NCBI GenBank assembly: GCA_030686995.1
Contig: CM060709.1
Location: 127,874,373 to 127,938,372 of the forward strand
DNA: 64,000 nt
Direction: 5' to 3'
Source: Artemisia argyi
Lineage: Eukaryota > Streptophyta > Magnoliopsida > Asterales > Asteraceae
Part shown: positions 22,485-32,868 of the stretch, piece after piece
How positions within the stretch are numbered: position 1 is the stretch's first letter
Layout: each line of letters opens with the position of its first letter
Notes under the pieces: model-generated
Seen by the model: only the letters and a program-made list of their open reading frames with translations
Told to the model about the DNA's origin: nothing
The model's database searches: none
Program-made: the position numbers and the translations under genes

Positions 22485-23036
22485 TTAGTAGTTTGCTTGC
22501 TTTGTACAATATGTGAACATATTTTAGTTTACTGTGTTCTTTTTGACAATAAATTTACGGATATCAAAAATTTCGTTTAGCTCGTGTCCGTTCGGGCTCA
22601 AGCCTGTTGGCTCGTGTCTGTTCGGGCTCGAGCCTGTTTGACCCGTGCTCGTTCGGGCTTGAGCCCATTGCCCGTTTGGGCTTGAATATTTGTATAATAT
22701 GCTTTATTATTTGTATTAGTAACATTTAATACAGGAATTGTGTTTAAGTTGGTTGTACAATATGCTTGATAATTTGTATTTCTTATGTAAGGGGTGTTTT
22801 AATAAGTGCATTAATTATATTTATTGACCAGTTAATTAATTGTATTTAATGTACATAATAATTTATTTATTGTATTTAATGTTAGTATTAATTGTATGCT
22901 GGAATTAAATATGAGGATAATTTCTATAAGTATCATTTGTGTTTAAATCACTTGTACTTTAAGCTTATTAACTTGTAAGGCTTAAATTTAAGTATTCTAA
23001 AATTAGAAGACATTCCTCCATTATAATATAGTATGA
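22283..23036 (-). mobile_element. Putative non-autonomous Helitron (minus orientation)
   Basis: Read on the minus strand, the left end is a GC-rich hairpin (arms CCCGC/GCGGG, about 22293-22315) followed by CTAG and then T, the CTRR-T ending expected of Helitrons. A candidate 5' end reading TCATACTATATTATAATGG lies at 23036, preceded by A. The A-T insertion context fits at both ends. Inside are an (ATT)n microsatellite (about 22430-22485) and a 30-bp GC-rich minisatellite (22580-22685). There is no RepHel gene. The 5' end is less certain than the 3' end. Confidence 0.45.
22580..22685. repeat. 30-bp GC-rich minisatellite
   Basis: Three and a half degenerate units built around GCTCGTGTCCGTTCGGGCTC and AAGCCTGTT, each containing TTCGGGCT and an inverted AGCC, inside the putative Helitron. 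Confidence 0.75.
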
Positions 23037-23137
23037 TAATGATGATTATATACATTTTTAGTTTTGATATAGCAAAGTACATATGGTTTAATAAAGGTTC
23101 GAAGGTGGTCAAAAGACATATCTCAGGAAGTTTAAAG

Positions 23138-23139
23138 CA

Positions 23140-23182
<43 letters not shown>
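23138..23182. repeat. TTA microsatellite
   Basis: About 15 TTA/ATT units. The short poly-Leu frame across it is an artefact. Confidence 0.9.
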
Positions 23183-23185
<3 letters not shown>

Positions 23186-23780
23186 TTTCAAATACTTGTA
23201 ATACAATTTATAATATTTATAAGAACTTCTTCATTATACATTTTAAAATATTTCATGTTCAAGAGTACGTCATTCTTTCTTCGTAGTTATCATTATCTAC
23301 ATAACGACTTTGTCAATGGTATGCCTGTGCTCCCAAAATCCATGGGGCAGCCTATGTAATGTTTCTTCAACAAATGTGACCTGTCAGATGGATTTGTCTG
23401 AATCTAAGTGTGAACTATATAAGGAAAATAGTTTGCACTAGCTTTGTATGGACAGTTGACCTTTACTTGGCAAGTGTAATGTATTATTGATTCAACTATT
23501 TCATTTATGTCCACATAAATTGATTTTCAACTTACTATACAAGTTGAAGATATTTTGTTTTTTTAGTTTACTTGTACTCAGGTCATTTTCTATTTGTAAC
23601 AAATTTTCTCCAGCCAAGGAAATTGTTGCACCAGAGAAGAAAAAAAAAAAAAAAAAAGTGAGATGGAAATAAATGTCTGATGTTACCCATTTATTTAAAC
23701 AAACTATACCCTACTTGTGTCCACATAAATTAGTTTGTAAAAAAAATTGAGTTTAAATTGCACTCCCGCGTACTTCCCAT
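23183..23780. other. Upstream region of the receptor gene
   Basis: AT-rich DNA without a supported gene. It includes an A-rich run near 23640-23657 and otherwise no repeat I can name. Confidence 0.4.
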
Positions 23781-23787
23781 TATATAG
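23781..23787 (+). promoter_or_regulatory. TATA box of the LRR receptor-like gene
   Basis: TATATAG, 47 bp before the ATG at 23834, implying a leader of only about 15-20 nt if it is used. Confidence 0.5.
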
Positions 23788-23833
23788 TAAACGAAAAAGG
23801 GAGTGAGCATTATTCTCTTCGTAATCAATCAAT

Positions 23834-26800
23834 ATGAGTGCTCTTTCATTTTCTCATTTGTCTTCATGCTACTTGTGCTTAATTTTTGTTCTTACCTTGT
23901 TTCATGTATGCTCATCTAATCAACGCTCTGATGATTTATTATGCATAAAAGAGGAGAGGCGAGCACTTCTGGAGTTCAAGCACCATCTAATTGATGAAGG
24001 GGACCGGCTTGCTTCTTGGGTTGGTGAGGAAACTGATTGCTGCAAATGGGCTGGGATTGTTTGTGATAACATGACTGGTCATGTTCATCAGATTCATCTT
24101 CCTGGGCTTAATGGTCATTGTCGTGACTTTCACGACACAGACAAAGAACTCGAAGAAGCCTCAAAGCAACAGTTGAAAGGGGAATTAAGTCCGTCCTTGT
24201 TGGACCTGAAGCAGCTCAAGCATTTGGATTTGAGCTGCAATGATTTTGGTTGGATCCAAGTTCCTGAATTCATTGGTTCTCTTGAAAACTTGAGGTATCT
24301 TAACCTCTCGAGTTCCAATCTTAGTGGAATTATCCCTCCTCAATTGGGAAATATTTCACAACTGCACACCCTTTGTCTAGGAAGTTTTCAAGATTGGCGG
24401 GGTGAGAGCACAAGCGTGATGAATATGGAGTGGTTGTCAAATCTCCGTGTGTTGCGTCACCTGGATATGAGTAACGTAGACCTCAGCCAAGCAATGGATT
24501 GGCTTCAGGTGATCAACGCCCTCCCTTCTTTGGCCGAACTACATTTTTGTTACAGTCGTCTCTTGGATATACACCTCCATGTTCCTAGTCTCAATACCAC
24601 TTCCCTTTTGTTGCTTGATCTTTCTCGAAACCAATTTACTAATAGTCTCGTGCCACAATGGATATTTAGTATAACTAGTCTAGTTTCGTTGGATTTAAGT
24701 ATGTGTGAGTTTAACGACCTTATTCCTAGCAGAAGTTATCATATCTTCCGTAACTTGACATCTCTTAAGCGTCTTCACCTCTCTGACAACAATTTCATGA
24801 ATTCTTCATTAATATTAAAAGAGTTGTCTAGTGGTATTGGTAGCAATCTAATTTCGTTAGATATTAGTAATTGTGATATATCTAGTACAACTCTTGATTC
24901 CTTTCACAACTTGACCTCTCTTCTTAGCCTTGACCTGTCAGGGAATCAACTCACCAACATATTACCTAAATCATTGGGCAACCTTTGTAATTTGAGAGAT
25001 ATTGATTTGTCATCAAACAGTTTTCAAAACATTAGTTTAACATCTCTTCTTGAAAGTTTTCTTGAATGCAAATCACCTCGATTGGAGTCCTTATCCATAT
25101 CCAGCTCTGGACTTTCTGGTCATCTACCAAATCAACTTGGACAACTCATGCATATGAAGCACCTGGATATTGGTTATAACCAAATCTCTGGTACAATTCC
25201 AGATTCCATACGGCTGTTATCTTTTCTTAGGACTTTGAATCTTCCTGAGAATCAAATTTCTGGTCCTATTCCATTATGGATTGGAAGATTCTCATTGTTG
25301 GAGGTTTTAGACCTATCAAATAACCAACTAAATGGAAGTCTTCCTGGCTCGATTGGACGATTGTCGTTGTTAAAAGAGTTGCGTCTTTCATATAACCAAT
25401 TCAATGGCAGCCTTCCTGAGTCGATTGGACAATTGTCGTTGTTTAAAAAGTTGCATGTTTCACGTAACCAATTCGATGGAAGACTTCCTAATAGCCTTGG
25501 CCAACTTTCAAAGTTGGAAGAATTAGATTTTTCTTCCAATTTTCTGACAGGTGACGTAACAGAAACTCACTTTGTCAAACTAGTGAGCTTGAAAGTTCTA
25601 GATGGAGGAGGAAACAACTTAATCCTAAGACCGCAACTTGAAAACTGGATTCCCCCTTTCCATCTAGACAGTTTGAATTTGAACTCTTGGGTTTTAGGGC
25701 CACAATTTCCGTTGTGGATTCAATTGCAGAAGGATTTAGTATATTTGAACATAAGCAACACAAGCATTTCTTCACCCATGCCTGAGTCACTTTGGAGATC
25801 ATTCCCAAATCTAAAGTACTTAGATGTATCAGAAAATCACATGCAAGGTACGTTGACACTGTCGGGTATCCCTACAACACTTGAGTTACTTGACTTGAGC
25901 TTTAACAGGTTAAGTGGGGAATTACGTTATGTCTCAAATGGTTCATATCCATTGTTTTTGGACCTATCAAATAATTTATTTGTGGGATCCTTACATCATT
26001 TGTTGTGTTCCGATGGTGTGAAAGTGACAAATATACTTAATTTAGGACATAACAGCTTGTCGGGTGTCATCCCTGAGTGCTGGGAAAAGTGGCAGAGATT
26101 GTCAATCTTGAATTTAGAGAATAATAATTTCTCTGGTGGGTTCCCAAGAACATTGGGTCATGCACGTAACATAGTATCATTGAGCATGCGTGAGAACAAG
26201 CTCGTTGGGAAATTACCTTCTTCTCTAATGAACCTGACATCCTTAGAGATCCTTCAACTTGGTGGAAATGAACTTGAAGGAAGCATTCCATATTGGCTTG
26301 GAGCAGAACTCTCTTCTTTGAGACTTCTCAACCTCAGATACAACAATTTTCTCGGAACTATTCCTCATGAGCTTTGTTATCTCAAACACATTCATATCTT
26401 GGATCTTTCTAATAACAAGCTGTTTGGAGATATTCCAAGATGCTTCAACAACTTTAGCGTCTTTTCAGGGGAAGAATTTTTCAGAGGTTATCTATTTTAT
26501 GTAAATATAGGGAGGATCATAAACAAAGAAGTTATCAGTAGTGATTCATTGGTGATGAAGGGACACGAGTACATATATAGCACAAATCTTATATTCGTGA
26601 TGTTGTTGGACCTTTCGAGTAACAATCTTGTTGGCCACATTCCAAGTGAGCTAACAACCCTCATCAAGTTAAAATCGTTAAATTTATCAAGAAATCAATT
26701 TACAGGAGTGATCCCCGAGAAGATTGGAGACATGAAAGAACTTGAATCTCTTGATTTGTCAATGAACAAGCTTTCAGGAGAACTTCCCATGAGTTTGTCA

Positions 26801-27166
26801 AGCTTGAACTCCTTGAGTAGCTTCAACGTGTCTTACAACAATTTGACCGGAAGAATCCCATCAAGTACTCAACTTCAGAGCTTAAATGAGTCATCCTTTG
26901 TAGGCAACAAACTTTGTGGGGATCCCCTTACCAAGCATTGTTCAAGAGTTGAAGCACCTGATACAGATCATGAAGAAGACAACGATTGGTCACATGGAGT
27001 GGATTGGGGGTTGATTATTAGCGTCCTGTCTGGATTCATTGTTGGTTTTTGGGTCACCGTGGCTCCTCTGATGGTGAGCACGTCATGGAGGATTGCATAT
27101 TTCCGTTTCTTGAATGATCTCAGGTATATGTTTTATGATGTTATGCATAAGATGTTTTCTAGGTGA
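23834..27166 (+). CDS. LRR receptor-like protein (RLP), EIX-receptor-like architecture
   Basis: A single-exon gene of 1110 residues. The signal peptide covers about residues 1-28 (hydrophobic LCLIFVLTLFHVCSS). The N-cap at 33-84 has paired Cys and a CCKWAGIVC motif. About thirty plant-type leucine-rich repeats follow, interrupted by a non-LRR island near GHEYIYSTNLIF that precedes the last repeats. The C-cap ends at CGDPLTKHC; then come an acidic stretch (DHEEDND), one membrane helix at about 1059-1081 with GxxxG-like spacing, and a 29-residue basic tail without a kinase. Such proteins sit in the plasma membrane, bind ligands outside the cell and signal through SOBIR1-type partner kinases in immunity or development. 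The ligand cannot be read from the sequence. A truncated duplicate lies upstream, as expected of a gene family expanding locally. Confidence 0.93.
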   Translation: MSALSFSHLSSCYLCLIFVLTLFHVCSSNQRSDDLLCIKEERRALLEFKHHLIDEGDRLASWVGEETDCCKWAGIVCDNMTGHVHQIHLPGLNGHCRDFHDTDKELEEASKQQLKGELSPSLLDLKQLKHLDLSCNDFGWIQVPEFIGSLENLRYLNLSSSNLSGIIPPQLGNISQLHTLCLGSFQDWRGESTSVMNMEWLSNLRVLRHLDMSNVDLSQAMDWLQVINALPSLAELHFCYSRLLDIHLHVPSLNTTSLLLLDLSRNQFTNSLVPQWIFSITSLVSLDLSMCEFNDLIPSRSYHIFRNLTSLKRLHLSDNNFMNSSLILKELSSGIGSNLISLDISNCDISSTTLDSFHNLTSLLSLDLSGNQLTNILPKSLGNLCNLRDIDLSSNSFQNISLTSLLESFLECKSPRLESLSISSSGLSGHLPNQLGQLMHMKHLDIGYNQISGTIPDSIRLLSFLRTLNLPENQISGPIPLWIGRFSLLEVLDLSNNQLNGSLPGSIGRLSLLKELRLSYNQFNGSLPESIGQLSLFKKLHVSRNQFDGRLPNSLGQLSKLEELDFSSNFLTGDVTETHFVKLVSLKVLDGGGNNLILRPQLENWIPPFHLDSLNLNSWVLGPQFPLWIQLQKDLVYLNISNTSISSPMPESLWRSFPNLKYLDVSENHMQGTLTLSGIPTTLELLDLSFNRLSGELRYVSNGSYPLFLDLSNNLFVGSLHHLLCSDGVKVTNILNLGHNSLSGVIPECWEKWQRLSILNLENNNFSGGFPRTLGHARNIVSLSMRENKLVGKLPSSLMNLTSLEILQLGGNELEGSIPYWLGAELSSLRLLNLRYNNFLGTIPHELCYLKHIHILDLSNNKLFGDIPRCFNNFSVFSGEEFFRGYLFYVNIGRIINKEVISSDSLVMKGHEYIYSTNLIFVMLLDLSSNNLVGHIPSELTTLIKLKSLNLSRNQFTGVIPEKIGDMKELESLDLSMNKLSGELPMSLSSLNSLSSFNVSYNNLTGRIPSSTQLQSLNESSFVGNKLCGDPLTKHCSRVEAPDTDHEEDNDWSHGVDWGLIISVLSGFIVGFWVTVAPLMVSTSWRIAYFRFLNDLRYMFYDVMHKMFSR

Positions 27167-27485
27167 TCAAAAGTGTGGTTATGTTGTAATATGTTTTTAC
27201 TATGAAATTTACAAATACCAGTTGTAACTTGTAAGCTTGTATCGAAGAAGACCATCCTTATTTTGAATATTTTCTCTCATTGTTATAAGGTTGAGATAAA
27301 ACCGTAACTACAATTAATGTATCATACTTTATCCGTAATAGTATGATATGAATGAATAAGTCACCAAGCTGCATCATTTAACGACATATTTGGTGGTTCA
27401 TTTTGGGTTGGTGTGTCGTAAAATCATCTATAAAATATTTATTTATTTACTAGGGACTTATGTTCTCATCACTAGATAGATGAAT
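27167..27485. other. 3' flank of the receptor gene
   Basis: Contains T-rich and AATAAG-like sequence suitable for polyadenylation (for example near 27350), and no gene. Confidence 0.4.
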
Positions 27486-27719
27486 TCAGGGCATGATTGG
27501 TAGGGGTTATGAGGGTGAGGAATGAGAAAAATACTCCGTAATAAAAAAAAAATATGTTTGGTAAAGTATAATGTAATGACCTATTACCCAATAGTGGGTA
27601 ATGGGCCATTACACAATAAATTGGGGGAATGATTTATTTCTCTTTTCCCCACCATTATCATTGTCTTTCCCTATCCCTTTCCCTTTCCGTTTCCCGAGTT
27701 TGAACCAAGCACACCCTCA
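27486..27719. mobile_element. PIF/Harbinger-like MITE
   Basis: A 228-bp element (27489-27716) with imperfect inverted ends: GGGCATGATTGGTAGGGG against GGGTGTGCTTGGTTC read from the right. It is flanked by the 3-bp duplication TCA. No coding sequence. The same end sequence recurs at 29299, marking a family. Confidence 0.55.
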
Positions 27720-27873
27720 ATATTCACGGGTGTAAAACGATAAAATGGTGCACTTTATCTCTCGAAATTTGGAATGTGATGTGGGCATGCACAGCCGATA
27801 CATGTACTAGTACCATTATAAACCAACCTCAAAGGATAACTCACCCAGTTGTCAACAAGTTGTGAAAGAAGTG

Positions 27874-28614
27874 ATACTACGCAATGTTGCAAAACGAGCT
27901 AGGCGGGCGGTCAGCCACTGTGGAGGAGGAATCGGCCTAGGCGGATTGAAATTTTGTATATATTTATATATTATAAATAATATGTATAACTAACATAATA
28001 CTTCAATTTTCAAATAGTTCAAAGTTCACATAGTTGATGTTGCAAAATAGACTATTAAACATAACAATTCAAGTACTTGAACATATTACTTAAAATACTT
28101 AAACCAACTTGTCATCTACTGTGATACGTGAAAAAATAAATAAAATAAATAAATAATAATAATAATAATAATTGTGAAAAAAAATTGTGTAAAAAAAGCC
28201 CACCGTAATAATTTAAGAGAAAATTCCATATATACCCAAAAGAAACTTTATAATTCCATAGTTACCCAAATGACAAGTTTTCAATTCATGAGTACAATGC
28301 TTTTAAAGCATGTGTTGGGAAAATATGGAATTATGATGTTTGTTTTGAATATATACGGAATTGCTCCAATTAAGAAAACCCACTACCATAAATGAAAAAA
28401 TAAATAAAATAAAAACATGTCCCATTGTGTTAACATGTTGTGATAAAATTAATGAGTCTGTTATAGTGTAAAAGAAAAAATCATAATTTATACTTTTAAA
28501 AATGTTTGACTTTCGTTGACCGCCTAGGCAGATATTTGACCACCTTTTGACCTTGCCGCCTAATTTGGCCGATTTGCCCTACATTGAAGCGGTGTATGCC
28601 CGCCTTATACTACG
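27874..28614. mobile_element. hAT-like non-autonomous element with GCCTAGGCGG blocks
   Basis: Direct repeats ATACTACG at 27874-27881 and 28607-28614 bracket a 725-bp segment beginning CAATGTTGCAAAACGAGC. Near both ends are complementary blocks: CTAGGCGGGCGGTC on the left and GACCGCCTAGGC on the right (about 28519). The right terminus does not mirror the left cleanly, so the outermost bases may be altered. The small open frame inside is not convincing. Confidence 0.5.
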
Positions 28615-28616
28615 TA

Positions 28617-29179
28617 TCTATACTACTTATAATACATTTTTGACCTTCTCTCATATTAATTTTTTAAGATTTTCAAAAATAGATTTTTAAGTAAATACAA
28701 GTAAATAAGCATAATTTACAAGTATTTTAATCACAAATATAATTAAAAAAACACTATTTAACCATACAATTAATATACTATTAAAAACACCCCTTCACCA
28801 AAATATACAACTATTTAACTACAATATACAATCTAATTATGCTTCCAAAACATTAAGCTTCCAAAAATTTTGATCAAGATGGTGTGTACATGTCAAAAGT
28901 TGTGTATCGAGAAGTTCTTCGTATATAGTAAAATATAAATGTGTGTAGGATTTTCAATATGGTGTATATACATATATTGTAAAAGGTTTTATCATATGAA
29001 TTTGTAGTCTTATCAATAAATGTATGTTATTCAATTATTGCACTTTATAAAATATCGTCAAGTATTTGATATACTAATTATTTGTTCGTGACGGACATAC
29101 AGACACGCCACTAGATATTTGGTGTCGTTAATATTTATTTTAGGGTACCCGCCGCTGCAACGCGCAGGTACCCTACTAG
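28617..29179 (+). mobile_element. Putative non-autonomous Helitron
   Basis: It starts TCTATACTACTTATAATAC after an A. It ends with hairpin arms GGGTACC (29143-29149) and GGTACCC (29167-29173), two bases, then CTAG and a flanking T. This matches the TC...hairpin-CTRR-T layout. There is no RepHel gene. It begins two bases after the hAT-like element's target duplication. Confidence 0.6.
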
Positions 29180-29295
29180 TATTCCATAAATTAGAAACCA
29201 GTTCAAAAGGATAAGTCATTTCAGTGATTTTTTTAATTTCCTTTTCTTTTACATGTAGATACTACTTCAGGTTCAACAACTTCTTTCACAGACAC

Positions 29296-29813
29296 TAAAG
29301 GTCCGCTTGGTTCAAAGTGGGGAAAGGGAATGCAAAGGAATGAGTGAGGTGGGTAATCAATACCTTACAAGGTCGATTAATCACCGACTAGCCGCTACAG
29401 GGCCACCAACCTTGCCGATTTATGTAACTGGGTCAAACAAATAGGTCAACCATGGTTAACGGCGATTAACGATGGTCAATGGTGGTCAAATTTGCCGAAA
29501 ACCTGCAAATCTTGCTGGAAGTACCCAAAAACTCATCGTAAACTTATTTTGATCACTTATAGTAACTGTTTAAATCTATTACATGTTGTTTTTTAGAAAA
29601 TATCTTGCCGAAAATACCTAAAACTCGCCAGAAATACACAAAACTTGCCGAAAATACCCAAAATTTTCCAAAAATGCTAATCCGATTAATCACTGATTAA
29701 TCCCGCCTAGACCAATTATAAGCTACAAGGTGGTCGACCGCCTCACTACCGATTCACGATTTTTGCAACCTTGTTCCCCACCCCCCTTAACCCCTCCACC
29801 AAGCACCCCCTAA
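29296..29813. mobile_element. Harbinger-like MITE carrying a nested element
   Basis: The outer ends (29299 and 29810) share the GCTTGGT core of the 27489 MITE and are flanked by TAA. An inner segment from CAAGGTCG (29368) to GCAACCTTG (29773) has inverted CAAGG ends and GATTAATC-type internal words, like a hAT MITE. I could not find its 8-bp duplication. Confidence 0.45.
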
Positions 29814-30012
29814 ACTTCACTTCTAAACATCTACCCACAACTACACTTTCTATATGTATAGAATCCAATAGAAAGGAAAAAAACTAATACCCAGTACCCA
29901 CCGATAGCCAGCAGCAGCTTGTCACAAACATCTTTCTTATGCTGTTGAATAGCTTTAGAGTATGTCAAGATCTGAAAGAAAACAATAATATTTGTAATTA
30001 ACCATATGAAAA

Positions 30013-30116
30013 CATTTTTCCCCAAAATAGGCATATAAACCTTTACAACATCATTTTCCTGCCGATATTTATGGTCCCCAAAGAGGCATGTCAACCTTTA
30101 CAGCATTGTTTTCCTG
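30013..30116 (-). repeat. Tandem duplication of about 57 bp
   Basis: On the minus strand CAGGAAAAC/TAATG...GTAAAGGTT...ATGCCT occurs twice in a row. It overlaps a short hydrophobic open frame (29831-30094) that has an intron-like acceptor inside and is not supported as a gene. Confidence 0.6.
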
Positions 30117-30939
30117 TGAACATGAAGGTGTAAAACAGTAAGAGTTAGCCAATGACGGAGGTGGCAGCAATTTTAATTGATACAATAATGCATGAGAGGA
30201 TTCGAGTTGTGTTAGTATATTTTATAACAATATTCAACCTCTTGATTACTCTATCTATGCTCTTTATTTACCACTTAATGGCACTTATATCTCATTATCC
30301 AATCAGTTCCTAATTTTCATATCATTTAATTATTTGGGCAAAAGAAGTTTCATGCTAAACCAATCCAATCTATACAAAAAATTACATGTTTTGACCCGTT
30401 ACCCAACCTCCTATTTTCTGGACAGTAATTTGTTAGCAGTTGTTAATGTTATAGCATTATTCAGTTGCCATCTGACACATTAATCATCAAAAGTGGGTGT
30501 GACAACATGAAATGACATAACAATTCAGGAACAATAAACGAGTATAAATTGTATAGTTAGCAAAGCATCACCCGGCAAAAATAATCATGCACCAAACCGA
30601 CCCGCCCATTTTGCCACTAATAGTGGAGACAGAAAGATGATACTGAACTCAGAAAAAAATTTTGGTATGTGCACAGTCAAAGCATTTAATAGTAAAAAAT
30701 TTTCATTGAAATCTGTAAACTTTGGACAGCTTGGAACATAAAACTTAAGACAGTTATCAGTAAAATACAACCTAAGTTGACCAAATTTAACTTCATTAAC
30801 GGGTTGAAAATGCCTCCTTTATCTATGCCATCCCGTACTACCAGATTAATATGCCATAAAAAGAATAATTGAACATGTTCGATATCCAATAGTGATAGCT
30901 CAAATACATTCTTACAAAAATTTCTAGTTCTTACTCGTA
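30117..30939. other. 3' flank of the LYR gene
   Basis: No supported gene or named repeat. The short frames here lack coding features. Confidence 0.4.
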
Positions 30940-31410
30940 TCAACGATGATCACGATCTGCTTGTTCCTTAGCAACTTGCTGCCTCTGCTTTTCAACTAGC
31001 TTATCAAGAGCAGCTTGCACAGCATCATGTCCACCAAGAAGCAACCGAGTAATAACTTCTGGATCTTTCTCAAATCGCGCCTCCTCGAACTCCTTTCGAG
31101 CATTTGCTCGGAGAACATCACGCCACACTTCACCCCGTAAATCAGCCCACATAAAGAAACGAGTTGCACGAATTATGTCACGATAGAGACTGAGAACCTC
31201 ACGGCGAGTGGTGGTTAGTCTTTGACAAGTCAATCTCTCATCTTCATCGTCATCATAACTCTTCTGTTTCTTGACCACATGTCGATCCAATAGCTCCTCT
31301 ACAGTGTCCGGACCATTATTCAAGAAATAACGACGATGGATGTGCTGAAAACACATGTCGGGCTGAAGGGATATTGCAAAGGTCTGACATTTCCTAATAC
31401 TAGCAGCCAT
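30940..31410 (-). CDS. LYR-motif (Complex1_LYR-like) protein
   Basis: An intronless frame of 156 residues with a plant-type ATGGCTGC start. The LYR tripeptide is at residues 75-77 in SLYRDIIRATR, followed by the Arg-rich helix, the conserved Phe in ARKEFEEARF, and the final helix GGHDAVQAALDKLVEKQR. LYR proteins are small mitochondrial three-helix adaptors that bind acyl-carrier protein and help assemble respiratory complexes or deliver Fe-S clusters. The first 60 residues are unusually long and contain an acidic DDDEDE patch, so only the first 20-30 could act as a targeting peptide. A TATATAG lies only about 14 bp before the ATG, too close to serve it, so the start or a leader intron is uncertain. 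Which LYR subfamily it belongs to is not resolved. Confidence 0.8.
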   Translation of the reverse strand: MAASIRKCQTFAISLQPDMCFQHIHRRYFLNNGPDTVEELLDRHVVKKQKSYDDDEDERLTCQRLTTTRREVLSLYRDIIRATRFFMWADLRGEVWRDVLRANARKEFEEARFEKDPEVITRLLLGGHDAVQAALDKLVEKQRQQVAKEQADRDHR

Positions 31411-32231
31411 TCCCTCTTTCCCACTATATAACCTAACTTTTTCTCAAAACAACGAGACACCGCTCTTGAAGTTATTGTAGTTCTGTGTCATAAGGTATAG
31501 TGTAAGAGAACTAAGTTTAATAATTCACCAATTAACAGGATTACAGGACTATCAAGAAACTTATAACAAAAGCAATGTATGTGTCACAGTAAGAATTTAT
31601 CACTCGTTAAGAACCCATCTTAAGCTACAAATTCAGTAAGAGTAGCCAGCCGAGTCTATTGTAAGTTTTGCTTAAGGGGGTGTTTGGATAATTGGATGTA
31701 AGATGAAAAACTGATTATCTAAATATTGCAATTTGAAGTAGTAGCAATAATCAAGTTGTAGTGGTTCGATAACGAGATTCTAAGTTACCCCGGGAAGGGT
31801 GAGTCTTTGACTCAGATGTACGCGGCCCAACAAGGGTATCCCGTTTCCAACCCTTTCCCTGGCCACCCCCAAATGAGTACATCAGGTGCGAATAATAGTT
31901 ATATGGATCAGATTGTTTAATTGGAATAAATCATATTTCATATCTTACAATAAAAATACAGCAATTAATTAAAAGCAAACAATATATGTAAATAATGAAA
32001 ATGAAATCATACCTAATAAGATCGTGGCTGATGAAGATGATTTCTTCTTGTCGTCAGTTGTAATTTGGGGGTTTGGCGTCAACTGAAGAGAGGGTGTTTG
32101 GTTACCTTTTCTGTTAATCACTTTATAATACTCCGTATCTATTTGGGGGTGTTTGTTTAATCGTCCTCGGCTTATAATTACGGATTTACGGGAATGTTTG
32201 GCATATGACATTATTCATAGATTTAGAGGAG
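31411..32231. other. 5' flank of the LYR gene with MITE fragments
   Basis: It includes AGGGGGTGTTTGGATAATTG (about 31675) and GGGGGTGTTTGTTTAATCG (about 32143), both resembling Harbinger-type MITE ends, and a stretch near 31790-31880 (CGGCCCAACAAGGGTATCC) of unknown origin. No complete element or gene is visible. Confidence 0.35.
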
Positions 32232-32868
32232 AATCTATCAATGATGGGGAAGGTAATAACTAGCCATCTATTTTATCGTTTGTTAATTTTAATCTGATAG
32301 TTAATATTAGTTAATTAATTTTTTAAAAATTTTCAAACAAATTCTAAAAACATTTGAAAATTAAAAAAAAAAAATCAATTTTTTTTTCGATTTTCTTTTA
32401 TGAATATTTTGTTTTCGAAATTTTTTGTCTTTACATGTAAAAAAAAATTTTGGGAAATTTTCCGTCACATCTTAAACTTTTTCACATATGACGAAAATTT
32501 CACATTTTTCTTCATATGTGAAAAAATTTTGAAAAATGAATTTCTAATAATACTTTTTTCTCATATTAAAATTTTCGTCACATGTGAAATTTTTTTTCAC
32601 ATATGACAATGTGAAAAAATTTCACATTTTTCGTCATATGTGAAAATAATCTCTAATAATATAACGAATTTCGTCACATGTGAAATTTTTCGAAAATGAA
32701 ATCTCTAAAAAATTTAGTCGCATGCGAAAAGTTTTTCACACGTGAAATTTTTTTCACATGTGATGAAAAAAAATCGAAAACAAAGAAAGATAAAATTGAT
32801 GGCTAGGATTACTTCTCACGTTCTCACCAAAATAAGGGTTCTCACTTGAATGCTTCACATTGATAGAT
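32232..32868. mobile_element. Foldback-like MITE with CACATGTG repeats
   Basis: Ends AATCTATCAATG (32232-32243) and CATTGATAGAT (32858-32868) are inverted, and a second inverted pair CTAGCCATCTATTTTATC / GATAAAATTGATGGCTAG lies just inside, with one mismatch over 18 bp. The centre (about 32458-32772) holds many near-palindromes of the form TTTCACATATGTGAAA and TTCACATGTGAAA. No target duplication was recognised. No coding capacity. Confidence 0.6.

Noticed and set aside
22580..22685. CRISPR-like repeat cluster
   Set aside because: Repeats are adjacent and degenerate, without unique spacers, in a plant genome; it is a minisatellite.
29831..30094. Hydrophobic minus-strand frame of 87 residues
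   Set aside because: It contains an intron-like acceptor and a tandem duplication and lacks a plausible start; at most an exon relic.
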